Source: Tenacibaculum larymnensis (lineage in GTDB: Bacteria > Bacteroidota > Bacteroidia > Flavobacteriales > Flavobacteriaceae). From it: DNA of 64,000 nucleotides. Positions 10,510-18,142 of this stretch are shown here, piece after piece. The stretch is from the NCBI RefSeq assembly GCF_028829235.1, contig NZ_JAIWJY010000008.1, positions 62,001 to 126,000 of the forward strand, given 5' to 3'. The position numbers and the translations under genes are program-made. A model generated the notes under the pieces. That model was not told the DNA's origin, made no database searches, and saw only the letters and a list, made by a program, of their open reading frames with translations. Within the stretch, counting starts at the first letter, position 1; each line of letters begins with the position of its first letter.

Positions 10510-11025
10510 ATGGATAAAGACCTTGAAAACTTACCAAAATTAGCCAAAGACGCTTTACAAGAAAATAAGAAGTATTTTCAACGATTAAAGAAAAGAACAC
10601 CTAAACGCTTAGATTTACTAATGCAAGAGTTGCATGAGGAAGAATTTGAACGTACGGATTGTTTAGAATGTGCAAACTGTTGTAAAACAACTTCACCAAT
10701 CTTTACCGAAAAAGATATAGAGCGTATAGCAAAACACTTAAAAATGAAGGTGGTTGATTTTACAAATCAGTATTTACAGCGAGATGAAGATAATTTTATG
10801 GTCTTACAATCAGCTCCATGTACTTTTTTAGACGAATCTGATAATACTTGTTTTATTTATGATGTTCGTCCAAAAGCTTGTTCAGAATATCCACATACGA
10901 ATCGAAAAAAGTTTATCCAAATAGCAGATTTAACTATTAAAAATACAGAGGTTTGTCCTGCTACTTATAGGATAGTTGAGGAATTGAAAAAACGTCTACC
11001 ACAATCGGGAAGTTCTAAAAAATAA
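10510..11025 (+). CDS. YkgJ-family cysteine-cluster protein
   Basis: 171 residues. The Cys cluster is TDCLECANCCKTTSP, then SAPCTFLD, NTCFIYDVRPKACSEYP and a late Cys (VCPAT). This is the YkgJ/zinc- or iron-chelating cluster family (PF03692 type), soluble and with no signal peptide. The biochemical role is unknown; metal binding is inferred from the cysteines. It is divergent from argS and followed by the fatty-acid hydroxylase-type gene. The start at 10510 rather than 10486 follows from the promoter position. Confidence 0.85.
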   Translation: MDKDLENLPKLAKDALQENKKYFQRLKKRTPKRLDLLMQELHEEEFERTDCLECANCCKTTSPIFTEKDIERIAKHLKMKVVDFTNQYLQRDEDNFMVLQSAPCTFLDESDNTCFIYDVRPKACSEYPHTNRKKFIQIADLTIKNTEVCPATYRIVEELKKRLPQSGSSKK

Positions 11026-11069
11026 GTTGTTATAGATATTTTTTCTATTTTTAGAAAAAATATTACACA

Positions 11070-11909
11070 TTGGAAACCCTTATACATTATTTTGAAAATA
11101 TTCCTTCTAGTCATAGAAGTATTATTTTAGTTGGAGGAATAACTTTTTTCTGGTTGTTAGAAGGCGCTGTGCCTTTATTTAGTTTTAAATACAATAAGTG
11201 GAAACACGCATGGCCTAACTTGTTTTTTACTGCTACCACGGTAATTATCAACTTTACTCTGGCTTTTGTATTACTTAAAACAGCGGACTGGGTACAAGCA
11301 AATGATTTTGGATTGATTAACTGGCTTCCTGAAATGCCATTATGGTTGTATGTATTGTTAGGAGTGTTGTTTTTAGACTTTTTCGGAGCTTATTTAGCAC
11401 ATTTAGTAGAGCATAAAGTGAAACCTTTATGGATGGTACATTTAGTACACCATTCTGATCATAAAGTAGATACCACAACAGCAAACAGACATCATCCAAT
11501 AGAAAGCGTTATTCGTTTTACATTTACATTACTAGGTGTTTTTTTAGTAGGAACACCTATAGGTATAATAATGTTATATCAGTCTATGTCGTTAGTGTTT
11601 ACACAACTAACTCATGCCAATATAAAAATGCCTAAAAAATTGGATAAAGTATTAAGTTATGTTATTGTTTCACCTGATATGCATAAAGTACATCATCATA
11701 ATTTATTACCTTATACTGATTCCAACTACGGAAACATCTTTTCTATTTGGGATCGATTATTAGGGACTTATATGGAATTAGATAGAGAAAAAATAGTCTA
11801 CGGAGTAGATACATTTCCTGATGAGGTAAAAAATTCAAGCCTAAAAGAGTTACTCAAGCAACCTTTTCAAGGATATAGAAAACCTACGAACTTAAAGGGT
11901 ATTAAATAA
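11070..11909 (+). CDS. Sterol desaturase / fatty acid hydroxylase superfamily membrane protein
   Basis: 279 residues with a TTG start; no ATG lies in frame between the upstream stop (11052) and the conserved region. Several hydrophobic segments surround the histidine motifs HLVEH, HLVHHSDH, HxxNIKMP and HKVHHH, which bind the di-iron centre of this superfamily. The substrate is unknown; hydroxylation or desaturation of a lipid or carotenoid in the membrane is inferred. It lies 44 bases after the YkgJ-type gene on the same strand and is closed by a terminator. Confidence 0.88.
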   Translation: METLIHYFENIPSSHRSIILVGGITFFWLLEGAVPLFSFKYNKWKHAWPNLFFTATTVIINFTLAFVLLKTADWVQANDFGLINWLPEMPLWLYVLLGVLFLDFFGAYLAHLVEHKVKPLWMVHLVHHSDHKVDTTTANRHHPIESVIRFTFTLLGVFLVGTPIGIIMLYQSMSLVFTQLTHANIKMPKKLDKVLSYVIVSPDMHKVHHHNLLPYTDSNYGNIFSIWDRLLGTYMELDREKIVYGVDTFPDEVKNSSLKELLKQPFQGYRKPTNLKGIK

Positions 11910-11910
11910 A

Positions 11911-11940
11911 TAAAAGCAAGCAGTTAGGCTTGCTTTTATA
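11911..11940 (+). terminator. Bidirectional intrinsic terminator between convergent genes
   Basis: Perfect stem TAAAAGCAAGC-agttag-GCTTGCTTTTA. It serves the hydroxylase gene on the plus strand and probably the peptide gene at 11953 on the minus strand. Confidence 0.8.
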
Positions 11941-11952
11941 ATTCTTATCTAG

Positions 11953-12213
11953 TTATAAAGGATAACAAATGTAACCACGATAGCTTAAATCTGTGTAAGA
12001 ATAAAAAAAGGTAGGTGTATTACCATTACTAGTTTGGTTATGACACCTCCACTTCCAACTTGGTGTTACTGGATCAGAAGGAAATCTGTCAGGATCTGTT
12101 GTTGTGTCTACTCCATCTAAATAACCACCAAAAGAACCTCCTCCTGAAATTTCTTTTTGAGTTAAACTGTTTAGTTTTTGAACACCACTTAACTTTAAAA
12201 TTTTTTTCAACAT
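11953..12213 (-). CDS. Double-glycine leader peptide, longer Gly/Pro/aromatic core (peptide 3)
   Basis: 86 residues. The leader MLKKILKLSG...QKEISGG (25 residues) is clearly related to those of the two six-Cys peptides. The core is about 61 residues and quite different: Gly-rich start, then a DPDRFPSDP region, Trp-rich WKWRC, and a Tyr-rich end with CYPL. It has only two Cys (one disulfide possible). A secreted peptide using the same export route as peptides 1 and 2 is inferred. No transporter or maturation gene adjoins. Confidence 0.7.
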   Translation of the reverse strand: MLKKILKLSGVQKLNSLTQKEISGGGSFGGYLDGVDTTTDPDRFPSDPVTPSWKWRCHNQTSNGNTPTFFYSYTDLSYRGYICYPL

Positions 12214-12441
12214 AATTTTTTATTTTGATTTATAATGTTGGCAAAACTATAACCGAAAGAGAAGAAGGTCTTTAGGTTAACGACTGTATTTTTAAAAGGA
12301 ATAAACACTTGATTTATAGAGGGTATAAATTGAAATACCCACAAACTTTAGCAAATGTTCAGTACATAAGATTTATTTTAAGGGTGTTTTTCCTGTGGTA
12401 TAAACAACAATTCCCCTGATAGTTAAGCTGTGGTGTTCGTG

Positions 12442-12449
12442 TATATTTG
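12442..12449 (+). promoter_or_regulatory. Bacteroidetes -7 promoter element (TATATTTG)
   Basis: Exact TAnnTTTG match 32 bases before the lipoprotein at 12482. The downstream leader shares AATTAACCC and TATTTTATGAA with the leader of the lipoprotein at 435. Confidence 0.6.
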
Positions 12450-12481
12450 AGTTCATAATTAACCCCGAAAACTATTATTTT

Positions 12482-13012
12482 ATGAAACGACTACAAAACT
12501 TTGTAATTGTAGGCATCGTCCTTATGATGCTACAAGCATGTCAAAAAGAAGACACTGCAAACGAATTGTTAAACAACACAAATTTAGAGGTAAAACAAGC
12601 TCGAGCCTATTATGCACCATGGGTATATGTTATGGATTGGCGTTTTAGTAGAGGAACTTGTACTACAGGACCAGGAGTGTGTTTTAAAAACGACTATGGA
12701 GACATACTTGTATATGGAAATGCAAGTTCAGGCTCATCAGATGAAGTAAAAGAAACTTTCTCAAAACTTATGGAAGGAAACAATGATGAAGATAATGGTG
12801 TGATAGCGTTCAGAAATGAAGGTGAATCATTACGATTGGTGTTTTCAAGAAGTTTAGAAGAAGAAGATTTTATCATTTCAGAAAACGTTTCTCTTAGAGA
12901 AGATATAGTAGCAGAATTGGGTAAAACTAATATTACTTTGCAAGCAGGTAAATACGTTGTAGATTATTCACGTTTTAAAAACGGAGAGGTTTTAATACCT
13001 GTAAAAAATTAA
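12482..13012 (+). CDS. Predicted lipoprotein, unknown function
   Basis: 176 residues, lipobox LQAC with Cys20. The mature part contains an aromatic segment with two Cys (RGTCTTGPGVCF), then an acidic Ser/Asp-rich region. No family recognised. Its promoter and 5' leader closely match those of the lipoprotein at 435, so the two may be coexpressed. The second lipoprotein follows 64 bases later on the same strand with no terminator between, suggesting a bicistronic unit. Confidence 0.72.
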   Translation: MKRLQNFVIVGIVLMMLQACQKEDTANELLNNTNLEVKQARAYYAPWVYVMDWRFSRGTCTTGPGVCFKNDYGDILVYGNASSGSSDEVKETFSKLMEGNNDEDNGVIAFRNEGESLRLVFSRSLEEEDFIISENVSLREDIVAELGKTNITLQAGKYVVDYSRFKNGEVLIPVKN

Positions 13013-13076
13013 ATAACTAACTAATCAAACTAATAAACTCTTAGTAAATGCTGGGAGTTTCAAAAAATAAGAAAAA

Positions 13077-13856
13077 ATGAAAAAACAAAATTTTTTATGG
13101 ATGGCTGTGATGTGCTTTACATTACTTTTCAGCTGTCAAAGTGAAGATGTAATTGAAAATGAATCGAACAAAGAAGAAGTACAATTAGCAAAAGAAAGTA
13201 CAGTAACTATAAGTCATACATACGATTATTATGGTAAGCAGTTTAAAGTAGCTTATGTATATGATGAAGAAAGTGGAGAAGTACTGAAAGCTGATGGAGA
13301 TGTTGAGCTTGCTCAAGAAATCTTTGGAGATGAAGAAAGAGCACCAAAATCATTATTCTTTGATAACCCAAAAGAAGGAAGTACTGATATTCAAGTTAAG
13401 GTTTTTGATAATGGAGAAGACTTACAAGAATATGGAGCGAAAGTAGCTGGAAATTTTCCTGGCGATCAAGTAGGTACTGAAGGTAGAGCTGCTAAATGTG
13501 ATAGCTATGACGTGTATGGGTCAGGAAGATTTTACTTCTATAAACACGCTTATTATAACACTTATATGAGCGGAATGAGTAGAATGAACCGCTATTACTA
13601 TAGAGATCATTGGGTAGGAAGTGGTTATAACGATCAGTTATCTTCTTTAATCGTAACAAAACCTTCATATAGAAAAGCCGTAGTATACTTATACCAACAT
13701 TCTTGTTATGGAGGAAAAGTAATAGGATTCTATCAAGGAACAGGATACACAGGTTTTGGAATAGCTAACCTTAAATGGTATACTATGTCGGGCTGGTGGT
13801 TCTGGAGAAAATCTTGGAACGATAAAGTTTCATCTACTAAAGGATGGGCTTGGTAA
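13077..13856 (+). CDS. Lipoprotein with C-terminal beta/gamma-crystallin-like calcium-binding domain
   Basis: 259 residues, lipobox LFSC with Cys20. After a charged region (21-140) the C-terminal 119 residues are rich in Tyr, Trp and Gly. They contain two copies of the microbial crystallin calcium motif (N/D)(N/D)xx(S/T)S: NDQLSS at 185-190 and NDKVSS at 248-253. Each lies near the end of a Greek-key-like repeat with aromatic corners (RFYFYKHAYY; VVYLYQHSCYGG). Two such motifs in one domain are what the family needs to bind two calcium ions. The domain call is from motif reading only. A calcium-stabilised surface protein is inferred. Confidence 0.72.
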   Translation: MKKQNFLWMAVMCFTLLFSCQSEDVIENESNKEEVQLAKESTVTISHTYDYYGKQFKVAYVYDEESGEVLKADGDVELAQEIFGDEERAPKSLFFDNPKEGSTDIQVKVFDNGEDLQEYGAKVAGNFPGDQVGTEGRAAKCDSYDVYGSGRFYFYKHAYYNTYMSGMSRMNRYYYRDHWVGSGYNDQLSSLIVTKPSYRKAVVYLYQHSCYGGKVIGFYQGTGYTGFGIANLKWYTMSGWWFWRKSWNDKVSSTKGWAW

Positions 13857-13900
13857 TAAAATAAGCTACAACTATTTAGTTGTTTGTAAAATAATAAATG

Positions 13901-13932
13901 AACCTCAGAAGATTTTTCTTCTGAGGTTTTAT
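13901..13932 (+). terminator. Intrinsic terminator after the crystallin-like lipoprotein gene
   Basis: Stem AACCTCAGAAG-attttt-CTTCTGAGGTT with T tail. It overlaps the 3' end of the convergent gene at 13929. Confidence 0.85.
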
Positions 13933-14519
13933 AATTGTTTTTGGTTTTTATGCTTCTCTATCAATTCTAATATTTTCTTGCCTCTAGCTTTACAGCCTTT
14001 ACTCTCATGAATTACTTTAGTCCGAATTAGATGTTCTAACTCAGGATGAACCCAATCTTTTTGTAAACCAAATAAAAACAAAGTACTCATGGTGTAGGCT
14101 TTCACTGCTATTTTTTTGTCGGTAATTAACCAATCAAACCCAGTTTCTATAATTAAATCAATATCAGTTTCTGTTAACTGTTCTTTTATACCATTGGTTG
14201 TTTTTGAGGAAAAAGCAGTTGCTAAATGCTCACAAATTTTAGCACATGATCTTACAGCACTGTCAAAATGTACGCTAGATATATTTTTTGTAAAAACATT
14301 TAAATAAGGAATAATATGTTCAATTCCACTATGTGTACAAATCCATTCCAGTACCCAAGCAGCTTTAATAGATAGTTTATTATCAACATCAAAAGTGATA
14401 TCAATCAAATATTTTATCAATTCAGGTTGTGCTAACACAATATTTGAAGCATTATCTCTGTTTACTTTAGCAGCATTATCAACATTTTCTAACACAGAAA
14501 TTAAAAAATCAACACTCAT
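13929..14519 (-). CDS. Conserved helical-repeat protein, unknown function
   Basis: 196 residues, no signal peptide. Almost entirely alpha-helical with paired helices (IKYLIDITFDVD, KAAWVLEWICTHSGIEHIIPYL, DSAVRSCAKICEHLATAF), suggesting HEAT-like repeats. I recall similar flavobacterial proteins mislabelled 'adenylosuccinate lyase' because they sit beside purB in other genomes; no lyase signature is present here. It is divergent from the MORN-type gene at 14565. Function unknown. Confidence 0.7.
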   Translation of the reverse strand: MSVDFLISVLENVDNAAKVNRDNASNIVLAQPELIKYLIDITFDVDNKLSIKAAWVLEWICTHSGIEHIIPYLNVFTKNISSVHFDSAVRSCAKICEHLATAFSSKTTNGIKEQLTETDIDLIIETGFDWLITDKKIAVKAYTMSTLFLFGLQKDWVHPELEHLIRTKVIHESKGCKARGKKILELIEKHKNQKQL

Positions 14520-14535
14520 ATTGGTATGGTTTATG

Positions 14536-14543
14536 TAAATTTG
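14536..14543 (+). promoter_or_regulatory. Promoter -7 element of the MORN-repeat gene
   Basis: TAAATTTG, 21 bases before the ATG at 14565. It favours that start over an in-frame ATG at 14526 upstream of the element. Confidence 0.5.
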
Positions 14544-14564
14544 AAATGTAAAAGAAATTATAGC

Positions 14565-15272
14565 ATGATAAATATAAAAAGGATATTTTCAACGGCACTT
14601 TTATTAGCAGTCTTTTTTACAACGGCTGCACAAGCACAAAAAATTAATCAGTTTGATGCAAATGGTAAGAGACATGGGGTGTGGAAAAAGTATTACGACA
14701 ACAATAAAAATAGAATAAGATACTCAGGCGAATTTAAAAATGGGAAAGAAGTTGGAACATTTAATTTTTATGAGCCTAATTCTTATGGGGTACCTTCTAT
14801 GTCTAAAGACTTTTCAGCAAAATCAGATAGTGCTTTTGTACAGTTTTTTACACCAAAAGGAAAAGTAAAAACAAAAGGATGGATGAAAGGAAGAAAGAGA
14901 GTAGGTAAGTGGACGTATTATTTTTCAGATGGAAAGCTTTTTTCAGAAGAAGAATATACTGATGGTAAACTAGATGGAGTTTTAAAAAACTACTATAGAA
15001 ATGGTAAATTAACGGAGGAAAGCGTCTATAAAAATGGTAAGAAAAATGGACTTTCTAAGATTTTTACTGAAACGGGAGTAATGATTGAAGAAGTATATTA
15101 TGTTGACGGAAAACTAGAAGGAGAAGGAAGGTATTACGACTTAAAAGGTGATTTAAAAGAAAAAGGAATGTATAAAAACGGTAAAAGAGACGGTAAATGG
15201 CAATTTTATATGGATGGAGAAGTTGTTACCGATAAGAGAAAAAGAGCTGTACATTCAATACCTAAAAACTAA
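14565..15272 (+). CDS. Secreted MORN-repeat (YwqK-like) protein
   Basis: 235 residues from the ATG at 14565, chosen because a signal peptide (hydrophobic core, cleavage after QAQ) starts there. The mature protein is a series of MORN-variant repeats with the pattern G-x-R-x-G-x-W-x-x-Y: KRHGVWKKYYDN, KRVGKWTYYFSDGKL, GKLDGVLKNYYRNGKL, KRDGKWQFYMDG. Such proteins are often labelled 'YwqK antitoxin', but this one is exported and has no toxin neighbour, so that role is not supported. Stretch 15273-15495 shows no gene, only the mnmA promoter near its end. Confidence 0.82.
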   Translation: MINIKRIFSTALLLAVFFTTAAQAQKINQFDANGKRHGVWKKYYDNNKNRIRYSGEFKNGKEVGTFNFYEPNSYGVPSMSKDFSAKSDSAFVQFFTPKGKVKTKGWMKGRKRVGKWTYYFSDGKLFSEEEYTDGKLDGVLKNYYRNGKLTEESVYKNGKKNGLSKIFTETGVMIEEVYYVDGKLEGEGRYYDLKGDLKEKGMYKNGKRDGKWQFYMDGEVVTDKRKRAVHSIPKN

Positions 15273-15469
15273 TCTATAGATATAGAAAGTATAAAGATAA
15301 ATTTATTTCTTTTATAAAGTAACGCAGTGGAGAATAAGAGTTTTACTTTCTGACTGGTTAATTTAAAAATATTCTAAGAGAAGGCAAGAAACCAAGACAT
15401 ATCACTGTCCATCAATTTTTACAATGAAGTCATCAATTATTTCCATAATAGAAAACGTTTATTATTTCG

Positions 15470-15477
15470 TAAATTTG
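15470..15477 (+). promoter_or_regulatory. Promoter -7 element of mnmA
   Basis: TAAATTTG, 18 bases before the mnmA start codon. Confidence 0.55.
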
Positions 15478-15495
15478 CAGCTTCAAAAGTAAAAA

Positions 15496-16683
15496 ATGAA
15501 AAGAGTAGTAGTAGGACTTTCAGGAGGTGTAGATAGTAGTGTAACTGCTTATTTACTAAAAGAACAGGGATACGAAGTTATTGGGTTGTTTATGAAGAAC
15601 TGGCACGACGATTCAGTAACCATTTCTAATGAATGTCCGTGGTTAGAAGATAGCAACGATGCTATGATTGTTGCAGAAAAGTTAGGAATTCCTTTTCAAA
15701 CAGTTGATTTAAGCGAACAATACAAAGAACGTATCGTTGACTATATGTTTAACGAATATGAAAAAGGACGTACACCTAATCCTGATGTATTATGTAATCG
15801 TGAAATTAAGTTCGATGTGTTTATGGACATCGCATTAAGTTTAGGAGCTGATTATGTAGCTACAGGACATTACTGTAGAAAATCAGAAGAAATTATTGAT
15901 GGAAAACCTGTATACAAGTTATTAGCAGGAAAAGACACTAATAAAGATCAATCATACTTTTTATGTCAATTATCACAAGAACAATTATCGAAAGCATTGT
16001 TCCCTATTGGGGAATTGACAAAACCAGAAGTTCGTGAAATAGCAAAAGAAGCAGATTTAATTACAGCCGATAAAAAAGATAGTCAAGGATTGTGTTTTAT
16101 AGGAAAAGTAAGACTTCCAGACTTTTTACAACAAAAACTACAACCGAAAGAAGGAGATATTGTCCGAATTCCAGATGAATTTGAGCAGTACAATCGTTCA
16201 GTTCCAGAATTTGAGAATAAAGAGGCAGAATTGGAATATTTTTCAACGAAGTTCTCTTATAATAAAGAGGATGGAAAAGTAGTAGGAAAACATCAAGGGG
16301 CACATTATTTCACTAAAGGACAACGTAAAGGGTTAGCAGTTGGAGGAACCAAAGAACCATTGTTTGTAATTGAAACCGATGTAGATACTAACATTATTTA
16401 TACTGGAGAAGGAAAAAATCACCAAGGATTGTATAGAAGTGTATTATTTGTATCAAATGAAGAATTACACTGGGTACGTGAAGATTTAGCTTTACAAATA
16501 GGTGAATCTATGGAAGTAGAAGCACGTATTCGTTACCGACAACCATTAGAAAAAGCTACGTTGTATAAAGTAGACAACGGAATTTATGTAGAGTTTGAAA
16601 ATCCACAATCAGCTATTCAAGAAGGGCAGTTTGTTGCTTGGTATAAAAATGAAGAGCTATTAGGTTCTGGTGTAATTTCGTAA
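15496..16683 (+). CDS. mnmA: tRNA-specific 2-thiouridylase MnmA
   Basis: 395 residues, slightly longer than the usual 360-370 because of an insertion near residues 215-255. The N-terminal PP-loop GLSGGVDSS activates tRNA with ATP. The two catalytic cysteines are in [10 protein letters not shown] and DSQGLCFIG. The enzyme makes the 2-thio group of s2U34 in tRNA for Lys, Glu and Gln. A single gene with its own promoter and terminator. Confidence 0.95.
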   Translation: MKRVVVGLSGGVDSSVTAYLLKEQGYEVIGLFMKNWHDDSVTISNECPWLEDSNDAMIVAEKLGIPFQTVDLSEQYKERIVDYMFNEYEKGRTPNPDVLCNREIKFDVFMDIALSLGADYVATGHYCRKSEEIIDGKPVYKLLAGKDTNKDQSYFLCQLSQEQLSKALFPIGELTKPEVREIAKEADLITADKKDSQGLCFIGKVRLPDFLQQKLQPKEGDIVRIPDEFEQYNRSVPEFENKEAELEYFSTKFSYNKEDGKVVGKHQGAHYFTKGQRKGLAVGGTKEPLFVIETDVDTNIIYTGEGKNHQGLYRSVLFVSNEELHWVREDLALQIGESMEVEARIRYRQPLEKATLYKVDNGIYVEFENPQSAIQEGQFVAWYKNEELLGSGVIS

Positions 16684-16711
16684 CTTTTTCACACATAAAA
16701 ACATAAATATA

Positions 16712-16739
16712 GAACCTCGATTTTTTCGAGGTTTTTTTG
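16712..16739 (+). terminator. Intrinsic terminator after mnmA
   Basis: Stem AACCTCGA-tttt-TCGAGGTT followed by a T run. Confidence 0.85.
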
Positions 16740-16771
16740 TGCTTCCTAGCTAATGATTGTACATTTACGCT

Positions 16772-17710
16772 ATGCAAAACAGAATTACCAAACTATTTAA
16801 TATACAATATCCAATCGTTCAAGGTGGAATGATTTGGGTAAGTGGCTGGAAGTTAGCTTCTGCAGTGTCTAATGCAGGCGGATTAGGATTAATTGGTGCA
16901 GGATCTATGTATCCAGAAGTACTTCGTGAACACATTCAAAAATGTAAAAAAGCAACAGATAAACCTTTTGGTGTAAATGTACCAATGTTATATCCTGATA
17001 TTGAAAAAATCATGGATATTATCGTTGAAGAAGGAGTAAAAATTGTGTTTACTTCCGCAGGTAATCCAAAAACATGGACCTCTTTTTTAAAGGAAAAAGG
17101 AATTAAAGTGGTGCATGTAGTAAGTTCAGTAAAATTTGCCTTAAAAGCAGAAGCAGCTGGAGTAGATGCTGTGGTATGTGAAGGTTTTGAAGCTGGAGGT
17201 CATAACGGACGTGAAGAAACTACTACGTTTACGTTAATTCCTATGGTAAAAGAACAAGTTGAAATTCCTGTAATTGCTGCAGGAGGTATCGGGTCAGGTA
17301 GAGGGATGTTAGCAGCAATGGTGTTGGGAGCAGATGGAGTACAAGTGGGGAGCCGTTTTGCAGCTACTGTAGAATCTTCAGCACATGATAACTTCAAAAA
17401 AACAATTGTTGAAGTAAAAGATGGAGGTACACAACTAACGTTAAAAGAACTAGCTCCTGTACGTTTGGTAAAAAACAAGTTTTTTCAAGAAGTTCAAGAG
17501 TTATATCAACAGAACCCAACGATAGAAGAATTAAAAGAATTGTTAGGACGTGCGCGTGCTAAGAGAGGTATGTTTGAAGGAAACTTAGACGATGGAGAAC
17601 TAGAAATAGGTCAAGTAGCAGGGCTTATCCATGAAATTAAACCAGCAAAAGAAGTGTTAGAAACAATTGTAGAAGAATATCAGCAAGTGAAAAAAGAACA
17701 GTTGTTTTAA
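16772..17710 (+). CDS. Nitronate monooxygenase family FMN enzyme
   Basis: 312 residues from the ATG at 16772; a -7-like TACATTTA ends only 4 bases upstream, which rules out the in-frame ATG at 16757. It is a TIM-barrel FMN protein with IQYPIVQGGMIWVSG at the N-terminus, then GVNVPML, the family signature AGGHNGREETTTF and the phosphate-binding segments AAGGIGSGRGM and GADGVQVGSRF. It belongs to the class that includes nitronate monooxygenase and FabK-like reductases; oxidation of alkyl nitronates is the family inference. Confidence 0.85.
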   Translation: MQNRITKLFNIQYPIVQGGMIWVSGWKLASAVSNAGGLGLIGAGSMYPEVLREHIQKCKKATDKPFGVNVPMLYPDIEKIMDIIVEEGVKIVFTSAGNPKTWTSFLKEKGIKVVHVVSSVKFALKAEAAGVDAVVCEGFEAGGHNGREETTTFTLIPMVKEQVEIPVIAAGGIGSGRGMLAAMVLGADGVQVGSRFAATVESSAHDNFKKTIVEVKDGGTQLTLKELAPVRLVKNKFFQEVQELYQQNPTIEELKELLGRARAKRGMFEGNLDDGELEIGQVAGLIHEIKPAKEVLETIVEEYQQVKKEQLF

Positions 17711-17743
17711 TCGCAGAACGATTGCCAAAAAAAAATAGAAACG

Positions 17744-17775
17744 TCATTCCGATGAGGTAGGAGGAGGAATCTTAT
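17744..17775 (+). repeat. Dispersed intergenic repeat, GTCATTCCGA type, short copy
   Basis: GTCATTCCGATGAGG...GAGGAGGAATCTTA. Related copies are at 28049, 30354, 35155, 42460, 44128 and 61098, always outside genes. Confidence 0.65.
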
Positions 17776-17825
17776 AAAGATGAGTTAAAAACATGCTTTT
17801 ATCGTACTAACGAGTAAAAATTTAG

Positions 17826-18091
17826 GTAAAACAAAATAGTAATGCTAAACTATTAATTAGCGTTCCGTTTTTGATTTTAGGTATTTACCAGCTATTTAAA
17901 TTAGTTAACTTAATTGAAAGCAATAAGGAGTCTTTTAATATATTTATAGGTTATAGTAAAAATAAGTTATCGTATCCAAAAGGTTCAGAGATGTTCTTCA
18001 GGTTATTTTTTTAGGTACTTTTTACTTTTTTAAATTAGCATGTTTATATTTAGTCAACTTGTTTAGCTTTCCTAAAGGAGACGTGAATTAG
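17826..18091 (+). pseudogene. Probable remnant of a small membrane-protein gene
   Basis: From 17826 a start-less open frame reads a hydrophobic helix (LLISVPFLILGIYQLFKLV), a polar middle and KGSEMFFRLFF, then stops at 18012-18014 inside a run of seven T. Shifting one frame at that run continues with a second hydrophobic stretch (LGTFYFFKLACLYLVNL) to a stop at 18089-18091. A two-helix protein broken by a frameshift and missing its 5' end, just after a dispersed repeat, is the simplest reading. No parent family recognised, so confidence is low. Confidence 0.4.
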
Positions 18092-18142
18092 TAATTAGAT
18101 TTTTTTAATCAGTACTTTACAAGGATAAATCTAATACTATTT

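Noticed and set aside
10388..10600. N-terminal extension of ArgS by 71 codons
   Set aside because: It contains the -7 promoter element, exceeds family length and has no ArgRS similarity.
14565..15272. Antitoxin of a toxin-antitoxin pair (YwqK label)
   Set aside because: The protein is exported and no toxin gene adjoins it.
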